Source of the DNA: Mucilaginibacter glaciei
Lineage (GTDB): Bacteria > Bacteroidota > Bacteroidia > Sphingobacteriales > Sphingobacteriaceae
NCBI RefSeq assembly: GCF_014773245.1
Contig: NZ_JACWMX010000009.1
Location: 88,662 to 152,661, forward strand
Length of the DNA: 64,000 nt
Reading direction: 5' to 3'
The notes below the pieces were generated by a model, which was not told where the DNA came from, made no database searches, and saw only the letters and a program-made list of their open reading frames with translations. The position numbers and the translations under genes are program-made. Positions 31,300 through 38,148 of this stretch are shown here, one piece after another (the stretch's first letter is position 1; each line of letters starts with the position of its first letter).

Positions 31300-32427
31300 A
31301 TGCCGCCAACTTATAAAATAAACCCGGATAGGACAAAACCCTGGAATGATATTCCTGAATTACCCATAGCTGAGGAACTTTATAAAAATACGGCGGTGCT
31401 GGAACAACTGGTTACCGCGCGGGCAGCACTGGCGAGGTTGCAGGGAAGAAGTATAGCTATACCTAACCAGGGTTTGCTCATCAATACCATCAGCTTACAG
31501 GAAGCTAAAGCCTCCAGTGCTATTGAAAACATCTTTACCACGGATGATGAACTTTATAAAGCGTTCAGTGACCAGAAATATCAGTTAGCGCAGGGTGCCT
31601 CAAAAGAAGTACTAAGATACAGGGAGGCCTTATGGGCCGGCTATGATTATTTACAATCAGCGCCGGGATTTGACCAGAAGTACTTCACCGATATGTACCA
31701 GGAAATTAACCAGGCAAGCGACGGTATCAGGCCGGCTTTTTTGCAAACGGTTATATTGCAAGGCGGTAGCGGCGTGAATGCGGGGCAAGTTGTTTATACA
31801 CCGCCAAGAGGAAATCAAGTACCGGAAAAGAAATTACAGAACCTGATTGACTTTATCAATAACGAAGTTGATTTTCAAATCGACCCGCTGATTAAAATGG
31901 CTATCGGCCATTTCCAGTTTGAAGCCATCCACCCTTTCCGGGATGGGAACGGCAGGACAGGAAGGATATTTAATATACATTACTTAACCAAATCCGGCCT
32001 TTTGGATTTTCCGATCTTGTTTTTAAGCCGTTATATCATCGATCATAAGGATGACTACTATAGCCTGCTTTCCGGGGTATCACAACGTGGCGACTGGCAA
32101 AGCTGGATCTTGTATATGCTCAAAGCCGTTGAAAGTACTTCTAATATCACCTATTCGAAAATAAATCAAATCTTAGCCGTAAAAGAAGCCATACTCGACG
32201 AGGTGGTTAAGCATAAAAATATTCGAAGGCCAGAACAGCTGATTCAGCTGATTTTTACCCAGCCTTTTACCAAAGTCAAGCACCTCGAAGATGCCGGGCT
32301 TTACGCTGAGAAAACGGCAAGGAATTATTTGAACAAATTAAGCGATATGGGTATCCTGGAACGCCGGACAATTGAAGGCGGACATTATTACCTGAACCTC
32401 GAACTCTATCGGATCTTATCCGAGTAA
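31300..32427 (+). CDS. Fic domain AMPylase-type protein with winged-helix C-terminus
   Basis: 375 residues from ATG 31300 (MPPTYKINPDR). The catalytic Fic motif is complete: 'HPFRDGNGRTGRIF' near residue 211, after 'KMAIGHFQFEAI'. The inhibitory helix motif S72xxxE76N77 ('ASSAIENIF') lies N-terminal to the core (class II Fic). The C-terminus is a winged helix ('EDAGLYAEKTARNYLNKLSD', 'MGILERRTIEGGHYYLN'). Such proteins transfer AMP from ATP to protein targets and the winged helix could bind DNA. It lies between rteC and the primase gene, preceded by a six-site operator. Confidence 0.88.
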   Translation: MPPTYKINPDRTKPWNDIPELPIAEELYKNTAVLEQLVTARAALARLQGRSIAIPNQGLLINTISLQEAKASSAIENIFTTDDELYKAFSDQKYQLAQGASKEVLRYREALWAGYDYLQSAPGFDQKYFTDMYQEINQASDGIRPAFLQTVILQGGSGVNAGQVVYTPPRGNQVPEKKLQNLIDFINNEVDFQIDPLIKMAIGHFQFEAIHPFRDGNGRTGRIFNIHYLTKSGLLDFPILFLSRYIIDHKDDYYSLLSGVSQRGDWQSWILYMLKAVESTSNITYSKINQILAVKEAILDEVVKHKNIRRPEQLIQLIFTQPFTKVKHLEDAGLYAEKTARNYLNKLSDMGILERRTIEGGHYYLNLELYRILSE

Positions 32428-33106
32428 ACCAGCAAAGGCTTCATCCTTTCGGATCAAATTTAACGGCTATTTAAAGTAGCTGTACACGGCTGTATTGTGT
32501 TCGATTTATTTTCTAAGCACCATCATTTTTAAAATATTTCTGCGAATTTATTTTTCGGTAGTACCGAAAAGCTTGTCAATTCTCCTTCCCCGATAGCTTC
32601 ACCTTTGATCTCAATGAAGCTGCAATAAGCTTTGATTCTTTTAAACAAGCATTGTTCAGGACGCTTTTTATCGCCTTCACAATCAGCTTATCAATTAGTA
32701 ATCAGCTTATCAAACACCCCCACAAATGCGGTAACAATATTCTCCGCCAGCTCTGGGAAAGCCTCATTAAACAAACTAAAAACCGGGTACGTGAAACTTC
32801 AGGTTTCTGTCGCCTAAAAAAGGATTGCCTTCGGGCCGTTCGTTGCTCTTTGACATACGGGGACAAAGCATTATTCCGCAACAACGGAAAATATTGCGAA
32901 GCTGAGATCATATCAATATAGTGAAAACGCATAGGCAGGCGAGAGCCCGGCATGTAGATGCCGACGTGAGTAGTCCCGAAATCATATAACCGGCAGAAGT
33001 GAATTATACGGGTTCGTTACCCGCTGCCGGTTCATTTGCCCGAGCCTGCATTTTACTCAGCCCGGCGAAATCCAACAGTATTTTATTAAAATTAATCATC
33101 ACCGTT
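32428..33106. other. Non-coding region between Fic and primase genes
   Basis: About 680 bases without a convincing gene. Visible structure: the palindromic TTCGGTAGTACCGAA repeat at 32554-32568, whose copy lies at 62176; a direct repeat AATCAGCTTATCAA at 32681-32694 and 32700-32713; and a short hairpin CGGCAT/ATGCCG at about 32949-32964. Short ORFs on both strands here look accidental. It may hold a regulatory or recombination region of the element. Confidence 0.5.
32554..32581. repeat. 28-base repeat, left copy (partner at 62176)
   Basis: TTCGGTAGTACCGAA followed by AAGCTTGTCAATT. The 28 bases match 62176-62203 at 25 positions. The left half is palindromic (TTCGGTA-G-TACCGAA). The two copies flank the mobilisation and transfer genes and so may be recombination or regulator sites. 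Confidence 0.5.
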
Positions 33107-34033
33107 ATGTCTACACTTTTAAACGCCAGGGAACTGAAAGAGCAGGCTTCCATCGTAGACCTGCTCGCACGGCTCGGATATCAGCCGCTTAAAAAATCGG
33201 GCAAAGAACACTTTTATATAAGTATGCTCCGGGATTCAGATACTAAACCCTCTATGAGTGTCAATGACCAGTTGGGTGTCTGGTTTGATCACGGCACCGG
33301 CAAAGGTGGCAACATCATCGACTTTGGTTTGGCCTATTGGCCCGGCTTGACTTTTAATGAAGTGGTCGGAAAGATACAAGATGCCGCTGACATCTACGCG
33401 GGGCATAGGTCTCCGCGGCCACGACGACCTGTTAAGGTCAGGAATTACGTAATAGAAGAAATCAAAGATCTCGGTACACATCCCGCTATTACCAATTATC
33501 TGAAGAACCGGGGTGTATTCGACGTCGCCAAAATACACCTGAGCGAGATCTATTATGTTGTTGAAGATGCTAAGGGCCTCCGCAAACCGTTCTTTGCAGC
33601 CGGGTGGAAAAATGAAACCAGTAGCTGGGAGGTCCGGAATAAATATTTCAAGGGCTGCCTTGGTAATAAAGCGATCACCTTTATACCGGGTGACTTGAAA
33701 CGTGCCGCTGTTTTTGAAGGCTTCCTGGATTGCCTCAGTTGGCTGAAGGAGAACGAAAACACAGGCGAAAGTTTAATTGTTCTCAATACGCTTACCTTAT
33801 TGAATGAAGGTATTATCAGGGCTAAACAATTTTCCTCCATCGATATTTATTTCGATCATGACCCGGCTGGTCACCAGGCAACTAAAGACTTCCTTACAGC
33901 ACTTCCCTATGCCACGGACAGGTCGGCTATTTACAAAGGGTACAATGATTATAATGATAAACTGGTAGCTCATATTAACAGGCCACCCCAAAATGATCCC
34001 TTTGAAAGAAAGCCAAAGGGTTTCTCCTATTAA
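33107..34033 (+). CDS. Toprim/CHC2-type primase-like protein
   Basis: 308 residues from ATG 33107 (MSTLLNARELKEQASIVDLL). The N-terminus resembles a DnaG CHC2 domain that has lost its zinc cysteines ('HFYISMLRDSDTKPSMSVND', 'VWFDHGTGKGGNIIDFGLAY'). The C-terminal half is a Toprim domain ('AAVFEGFLDCLSWL', 'SIDIYFDHDPAGHQATKDFL'). Such proteins open the mobilisation region of Bacteroidota conjugative elements, where they probably prime synthesis of the transferred strand. It is followed directly by the cruciform oriT candidate. Confidence 0.82.
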   Translation: MSTLLNARELKEQASIVDLLARLGYQPLKKSGKEHFYISMLRDSDTKPSMSVNDQLGVWFDHGTGKGGNIIDFGLAYWPGLTFNEVVGKIQDAADIYAGHRSPRPRRPVKVRNYVIEEIKDLGTHPAITNYLKNRGVFDVAKIHLSEIYYVVEDAKGLRKPFFAAGWKNETSSWEVRNKYFKGCLGNKAITFIPGDLKRAAVFEGFLDCLSWLKENENTGESLIVLNTLTLLNEGIIRAKQFSSIDIYFDHDPAGHQATKDFLTALPYATDRSAIYKGYNDYNDKLVAHINRPPQNDPFERKPKGFSY

Positions 34034-34061
34034 TTGGTTTTTCAATATTAAAATACTTTCC

Positions 34062-34143
34062 TCAAAGCGGTTTACTATGCAAAAACCGCTTTGATTTTGT
34101 AAGGGCAAGATGTCTTTTTGTCTTACAAAAAGATCTTGCCCTT
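34062..34143. repeat. Two large inverted repeats, oriT candidate
   Basis: TCAAAGCGGTTT (34062-34073) and AAACCGCTTTGA (34083-34094) are perfect 12-bp arms. AAGGGCAAGAT (34101-34111) and ATCTTGCCCTT (34133-34143) are perfect 11-bp arms enclosing a second palindrome CTTTTTG/CAAAAAG (34114-34120, 34126-34132). They lie between the primase and the MobC-like gene, where relaxosome proteins usually bind, so this is the best oriT candidate. The first hairpin may alternatively end the primase transcript. Confidence 0.55.
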
Positions 34144-34179
34144 CGGGGATTGTCAAAAATTCGCAACTCATTTTTTCTG

Positions 34180-34590
34180 ATGGATAACCTTAAAAATAAA
34201 GGCGGGAGGCCACGTTTAGCATCGGGTAACCGCAGTATAAAAATAGTCAGCCGTTTTACGGACGATGAATACAAACAGATCCTTGCGCTGGAACAGGAGC
34301 TTGGGATTAACAGATCGCAAATTATCAGAACGCGTGTATTGCATAACGCGGATATGATCGTGGTCAACTCAAAAGAACTCATTAAACATTTGGACAGCAT
34401 CGGTGCTGAGATGGGACGGGCCGGTAACAATATCAACCAGCTCGCCCGGCATGCCAATTTGATTAAATTAACCGGCAACCTGCCGCCCGCTATTGCGGAG
34501 AAATTCAACAATCTACTGGAAAGCTATGTTGGGATGCAGGGTGTTTTAGAAATGTCACTTCGCAAGATCATACGAATGATGGCTAAATGA
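34180..34590 (+). CDS. MobC-like relaxosome accessory protein
   Basis: 136 residues from ATG 34180 (MDNLKNKGGRPR). An N-terminal ribbon-helix-helix-like segment ('IKIVSRFTDDEYKQILALEQ', 'GINRSQIIRTRVL') is followed by the MobC hallmark 'GRAGNNINQLARHAN' and a C-terminal helix. MobC-type proteins bind oriT and help the relaxase open DNA. It lies just after the cruciform region and 245 bases before the relaxase. Confidence 0.85.
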   Translation: MDNLKNKGGRPRLASGNRSIKIVSRFTDDEYKQILALEQELGINRSQIIRTRVLHNADMIVVNSKELIKHLDSIGAEMGRAGNNINQLARHANLIKLTGNLPPAIAEKFNNLLESYVGMQGVLEMSLRKIIRMMAK

Positions 34591-34834
34591 TATAAGGCTA
34601 TAAAGGTCTGCGGATACCCGGTTATATAGTTATATGACTGCATCGATATAAAGTTGTATAGCTATACTGTGATCAGGATATATCGCTGTGCAGATACACG
34701 GATAGCTGGTTATAACGCTATCAGGATACACTGTTATAACGGTATGATGATCTGCTGGTATATCGCTATGCTGTTAGTTTGCTCCATAATTATAGTGCTA
34801 CGCAGTGTAAAAAATACAGTGATACAAAGATATT
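34591..34834. repeat. Degenerate TATAGC/GGATA repeat region between mobC-like and relaxase genes
   Basis: The 244-base gap is built of many imperfect copies of short motifs such as ATATAGTTATA, TATAGCTATA, ATATCGCTAT, TATAACGCTAT and GGATAC, on both strands. A few short stretches are self-complementary. There is no regular period. The location fits a relaxosome-binding or oriT-associated region; a simple replication-slippage product is an alternative. Confidence 0.45.
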
Positions 34835-35779
34835 ATGCTCGTCAAAATATTTAAAGCCCAGAAAGCATTCAGCGGGGTTAAGTATAACACCGGCAAGATT
34901 GACCGTAATAAAGGGGAACTCATGAAGGTTGCCAATTTCGGGCCACTGCAAACGTTCGGTCATCTCAAGCCCCAGGACTATATCAATTATCTCGGCACGC
35001 TCGCCGCGCTCAATAAAAATGTAAAACTGCCGCAGTTTCATGCGGTCATATCTGCAAAAGGAAAATCGTATGATAAGATCACCTTAACCGCCATCGCTGA
35101 AGCCTGGCTGAAAGAAATGGGCTATGGGAATCAACCTTACCTCGTCGTATTCCATAAGGATACCGCCAATAACCACGTACACATGGTATCTGCAAGAGTA
35201 GACCGGGCAGGCAATAAAATCAACAGCGCTTATGAGTACCTGAGGGCACAGAAAAGTATCAATAAAGTGCTCGGCTACGATTTTGCGATGGAATACCGCT
35301 TCAGCACCAGGGCGCAGTTCATGATGGTGCTGGAAAGCAAAGGCTATTTCGGTACTGATCCTGATGAAGCAAAAATACAGGAAAAGATCAGCCGTTATGT
35401 TCCGGACAAAAAGCGAATTGCGGCGTTAGCGCAGTTATTCAGGCAACATAAAACCCAAAGCGGTTTTCTGGAACTCCTGAAAGAAAAATACGGCATCGAA
35501 CTGATTGTTCATCAGGCAGCGGGTAAGCTGCCCTATGGCTATTCGATCATTGACCACCACGAAAAACAGGTATTCAAAGGCAGCGAGGTGATGGCATTAA
35601 AGGAATTAGCTGGATCTTTTGAAACAAACCCGGTGGAATTTACTGCTGAAACTACAGCCGATGAATATACCCCGTCCGTTCAGATCAGGTCCATCTCGAT
35701 AGCGGATGATGTCGATGACCAGCAGATCCATGGCATGAGGCGCAGGCGGCAAAGGAAGGCACGGACAAATACGCGTTAA
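34835..35779 (+). CDS. Relaxase/mobilization nuclease (MobB type)
   Basis: 314 residues of the relaxase family: 'LPQFHAVISAKGK' (first His motif) and the metal-binding 'HKDTANNHVHMVSARVDRAG' around residues 104-122 with the HxDxxNxHVH pattern. The N-terminal 'SGVKYNTGKIDRNKGELM' region should carry the catalytic Tyr (candidate Tyr at 'VKYNTGK'). The enzyme nicks oriT and leads the strand into the recipient. The C-terminus is basic ('MRRRRQRKARTN'). TraA follows after 17 bases. Confidence 0.88.
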   Translation: MLVKIFKAQKAFSGVKYNTGKIDRNKGELMKVANFGPLQTFGHLKPQDYINYLGTLAALNKNVKLPQFHAVISAKGKSYDKITLTAIAEAWLKEMGYGNQPYLVVFHKDTANNHVHMVSARVDRAGNKINSAYEYLRAQKSINKVLGYDFAMEYRFSTRAQFMMVLESKGYFGTDPDEAKIQEKISRYVPDKKRIAALAQLFRQHKTQSGFLELLKEKYGIELIVHQAAGKLPYGYSIIDHHEKQVFKGSEVMALKELAGSFETNPVEFTAETTADEYTPSVQIRSISIADDVDDQQIHGMRRRRQRKARTNTR

Positions 35780-35796
35780 GCAAACAAATCAATTTT

Positions 35797-36474
35797 ATGA
35801 TCATCATTATAGGAAACCAGAAAGGCGGTGCAGGGAAAAGCACGCTCACATTGTTGCTGGCTAATTACCTCACCCAGGCAAAAAACTGCCCGGTGACCGT
35901 AATTGATATGGATTATCAGCAATCCATCGTACAGAAATTTGATAAGGCTAAAATACTGGAGAATCAAGAGCCCTATGAAGTGATCCCGGCCAACCTGGAA
36001 AGTTACCCAGCCCTGCGGAACCTGTTGGGCAGGAATGACAGGGATATCGTACTCATAGACCTGCCCGGAAAACTGGATGACGATGGCCTGATACCCGTAT
36101 TCAATTCCGCCGATCTTGTTATATGCCCGTTTGCCTATGATGAGTTCAGCTTTGAATCTACCGTATTATTTACGGTCGTCCTGCGCAAGATCAACCCGAA
36201 AATGGCGATGGTGTTTGTGCCGAACCGGGTTAAGGCAAATGCCCGCTATGAAATTATGCTGGAGGTTAATGAACAGCTTTCCAAGTTCGGAAAGATCACC
36301 GCAGTGCTACCCGACAGGGTAGATTTTCAACGGGTGAATACGTTCCTTACACCGCTTAATTTATCCCCTGTAATTATACCCGTTTTTGAACAAATCTATG
36401 CTGATCATCTATATGGAAAACATGAAATCACTAGCCGATCAGATTCGGGAGCAACTGGTGAAACCAACCGGTAA
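35797..36474 (+). CDS. traA: TraA, ParA-family ATPase of the conjugative element
   Basis: 225 residues with a deviant Walker A 'GNQKGGAGKSTLTLL' at residues 5-19, 'VIDMDYQQSI', and 'DIVLIDLPGKLDDDGL'. It is the ParA/MinD-type ATPase that opens the tra operon of Bacteroidota conjugative transposons. It overlaps the next gene by about 60 bases. Confidence 0.82.
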   Translation: MIIIIGNQKGGAGKSTLTLLLANYLTQAKNCPVTVIDMDYQQSIVQKFDKAKILENQEPYEVIPANLESYPALRNLLGRNDRDIVLIDLPGKLDDDGLIPVFNSADLVICPFAYDEFSFESTVLFTVVLRKINPKMAMVFVPNRVKANARYEIMLEVNEQLSKFGKITAVLPDRVDFQRVNTFLTPLNLSPVIIPVFEQIYADHLYGKHEITSRSDSGATGETNR

Positions 36475-36754
36475 AAAAGAAAAATCCGATAAGGAAAGAC
36501 CTGGAAAAAAGGCAAAACACAAAGAGATCGAATCGGCGATTTTAGCGGCCATTCTTAACTACGACAATACGGGTAATAAAAGCATGGTTCATGTCCGCTT
36601 CGATGAAAAAACGGTGCGCACCATGAACCAGTTTAAAATGGCAACGAATGTTGACGTAACCCGCCTCGTATCTTTTGCAGTTCAGCATCTTTTTGATACC
36701 TGTCCTGAACTTAAATCGACTATTAAACAATTTATACAAAACACAGAATTATGA
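36413..36754 (+). CDS. TraB-position protein (DUF3408-like)
   Basis: 113 residues from ATG 36413; an ATG at 36422 is equally possible and an upstream one at 36386 lies deep in traA. The N-terminal half is lysine-rich and disordered ('KPTGKKEKSDKERPGKKAKH'); the C-terminal half is a ribbon-helix-helix-like fold ('SMVHVRFDEKTVRTMNQFKM', 'VDVTRLVSFAVQHLF'). It fits the small DNA-binding protein after TraA in such operons. The call is by position and shape. Confidence 0.65.
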   Translation: MENMKSLADQIREQLVKPTGKKEKSDKERPGKKAKHKEIESAILAAILNYDNTGNKSMVHVRFDEKTVRTMNQFKMATNVDVTRLVSFAVQHLFDTCPELKSTIKQFIQNTEL

Positions 36755-37032
36755 GCTGGATCAAATTCGCCTTATGGCTGAGCGGCATCTACAGTATGTA
36801 TTATGCTGCAATTATTCTCTGGGATTTCTTTCGGGGCGGCAGGTCTCCCGCTGACGAAAGGTCGCATGAACTCTCCTTCACTGAACATATCGAAGCGGTG
36901 CAGGCCGGGCCGGAAGCTACGGCTGAAATTTACGGATCATCCGTAATTTCCTCCGGCGGGGTGAGCCTTAAACAGTTATTTAACCTGGCGCGGGAAGAAG
37001 CTATCGAGTTTACCCGCCCCGTTAGTTTCTGA
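36751..37032 (+). CDS. Small membrane-anchored transfer protein (TraD position)
   Basis: 93 residues with one N-terminal transmembrane helix ('IKFALWLSGIYSMYYAAIIL') and a soluble remainder ending 'FTRPVSF'. It overlaps the previous gene by four bases and abuts the TraE-like gene. No domain is recognised; position and topology match the small TraC/TraD proteins of Bacteroidota conjugative elements. Confidence 0.6.
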   Translation: MSWIKFALWLSGIYSMYYAAIILWDFFRGGRSPADERSHELSFTEHIEAVQAGPEATAEIYGSSVISSGGVSLKQLFNLAREEAIEFTRPVSF

Positions 37033-37326
37033 ATGATGAAAAAGCTATTAACTGTTTGCTGCTGCCTGCTGACATTGGGCGCACCCGCGCAGCCTGGCAT
37101 TTCTGAAATGCAGCAGGCGCAGCAGCAGCTTTCTTCCGACTTTTTTTCCGCCTTTGATTTTTCTCTGGTCATTGCGGGTATTCTTGGGATTATCGGTGCC
37201 GGAAGAATTTATCACAACCTACAAATGGGGAAAAAGGAATTCACAACAGAAGTGGCCGCATGGTTTTACGCTGCCATATTTATGGTACTTGCAGGTGCAT
37301 TCCTCAAGGCGTTGTTCGGGATCTGA
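37033..37326 (+). CDS. TraE-like DUF4134 protein, first copy
   Basis: 97 residues: signal peptide ('LLTVCCCLLTLGAPAQP'), then two transmembrane helices around 'LVIAGILGIIGAGRIYHNLQ' and 'FYAAIFMVLAGAFLKALFGI'. It is a DUF4134/TraE (VirB2-like pilin) paralogue of the gene at 37554. Its final codons coincide with the first of two repeated hairpins (37306-37331). Copy number suggests duplication within the operon. Confidence 0.72.
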   Translation: MMKKLLTVCCCLLTLGAPAQPGISEMQQAQQQLSSDFFSAFDFSLVIAGILGIIGAGRIYHNLQMGKKEFTTEVAAWFYAAIFMVLAGAFLKALFGI

Positions 37327-37481
37327 ACGCCTTTTATTTCAACAAACTGCCTACCGGTGGTTTATAAAAGATCTCTTCTTATCATTATCCTGTTTAATTT
37401 TACTCAACCCTTATCGCATTTCATGTGGACAGGTTATCTATTGAGCGTATTTTTTAAGGCGTTGTTCGTGATCTGAACGCC
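37306..37481 (+). repeat. Duplicated TraE 3' end forming two hairpins
   Basis: A 26-base unit at 37306-37331 recurs at 37456-37481 with one mismatch. Each encodes the C-terminus 'KALF(G/V)I' plus stop and folds as GGCGTT...AACGCC followed by a T-rich tail. Both are followed about 45-50 bases later by AAAAGATCTC. The second unit has no gene in front of it, so it is the remnant of another TraE copy. The hairpins could act as attenuators inside the operon. Confidence 0.6.
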
Positions 37482-37553
37482 TGTTTTTTATACACGGCCG
37501 CTTCTCCAGGCGGCTTTAAAAGATCTCCGTCAGTATTCTCATTTCCTCAATTA

Positions 37554-37859
37554 ATGTTTAACAAAACAAAAAAACTATGGGCTTCAGCGATCCTGCTGGC
37601 CCTTTCTGTTCCGGTACTTGCACAAAGCGGCGTTAACGGCCTGAACACGGCAACTTCCACATTAAAAACCTATGTCGCACCGGTAACCAACATCACCCTG
37701 GTGATTGGTGGTATCGTCGGTATCGTAGGCGCGATCCGGGTGTATTCCAAATGGAACAGCGGAGATCAGGACATCAACAAGGAATTGATGGGCTGGGGCG
37801 GTTCCTGCGTATTCCTCGTGGTATCTGCACTGGTCATCAAAGCCTTTTTTGGCTTGTAA
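37554..37859 (+). CDS. traE: TraE, DUF4134 pilin-like protein
   Basis: 101 residues with a signal peptide ('ILLALSVPVLAQSG') and two transmembrane helices ('ITLVIGGIVGIVGAIRVYSK', 'SCVFLVVSALVIKAFFGL'). This is the standard TraE (DUF4134) of Bacteroidota conjugative transposons, the presumed VirB2-like pilin. TraF starts one base after the stop. Confidence 0.85.
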   Translation: MFNKTKKLWASAILLALSVPVLAQSGVNGLNTATSTLKTYVAPVTNITLVIGGIVGIVGAIRVYSKWNSGDQDINKELMGWGGSCVFLVVSALVIKAFFGL

Positions 37860-37860
37860 T

Positions 37861-38148
37861 ATGGCCAGGAAATTCGCTGTTTATAAGGGGCTGCAGAAGC
37901 CCCTTATTTTCAAAGGCTTTAAGGGAAAGTTTATTTACTGGGGCCTTGCGTTCCTGCTTTCCGGCCTTGTTTTCGGCGCGTTAACCATGTCGCTGGTCAA
38001 TATGTGGCTGGGTGCGTTTGTACTCATTGGCTGTATCGTAGGTGGCTTGCTCTTTACCGCAGCCAAACAAAAAGGCGGCCTGCATACCAAAAGCCGCGAT
38101 TCTCAAATCTTTATCCTCAATCATTATGGCCGCAAAAACACTATTTAA
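37861..38148 (+). CDS. traF: TraF, DUF4133 membrane protein
   Basis: 95 residues from ATG 37861 (MARKFAVYKGLQKPLIFKGF), the typical DUF4133/TraF start, with two transmembrane helices ('YWGLAFLLSGLVFGALTMSL', 'LGAFVLIGCIVGGLLFTA'). It is VirB3-like and acts beside the VirB4-type TraG, whose start overlaps its end by 23 bases. Confidence 0.85.
   Translation: MARKFAVYKGLQKPLIFKGFKGKFIYWGLAFLLSGLVFGALTMSLVNMWLGAFVLIGCIVGGLLFTAAKQKGGLHTKSRDSQIFILNHYGRKNTI

Noticed and set aside
32632..32953. Several short ORFs on both strands between the Fic and primase genes
   Set aside because: They overlap each other, have no plausible ribosome-binding sites and show no coherent composition.
34591..34834. Possible CRISPR-like repeat array
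   Set aside because: The motifs are degenerate and irregularly spaced, there are no unique spacers of constant length, and no cas genes lie nearby.
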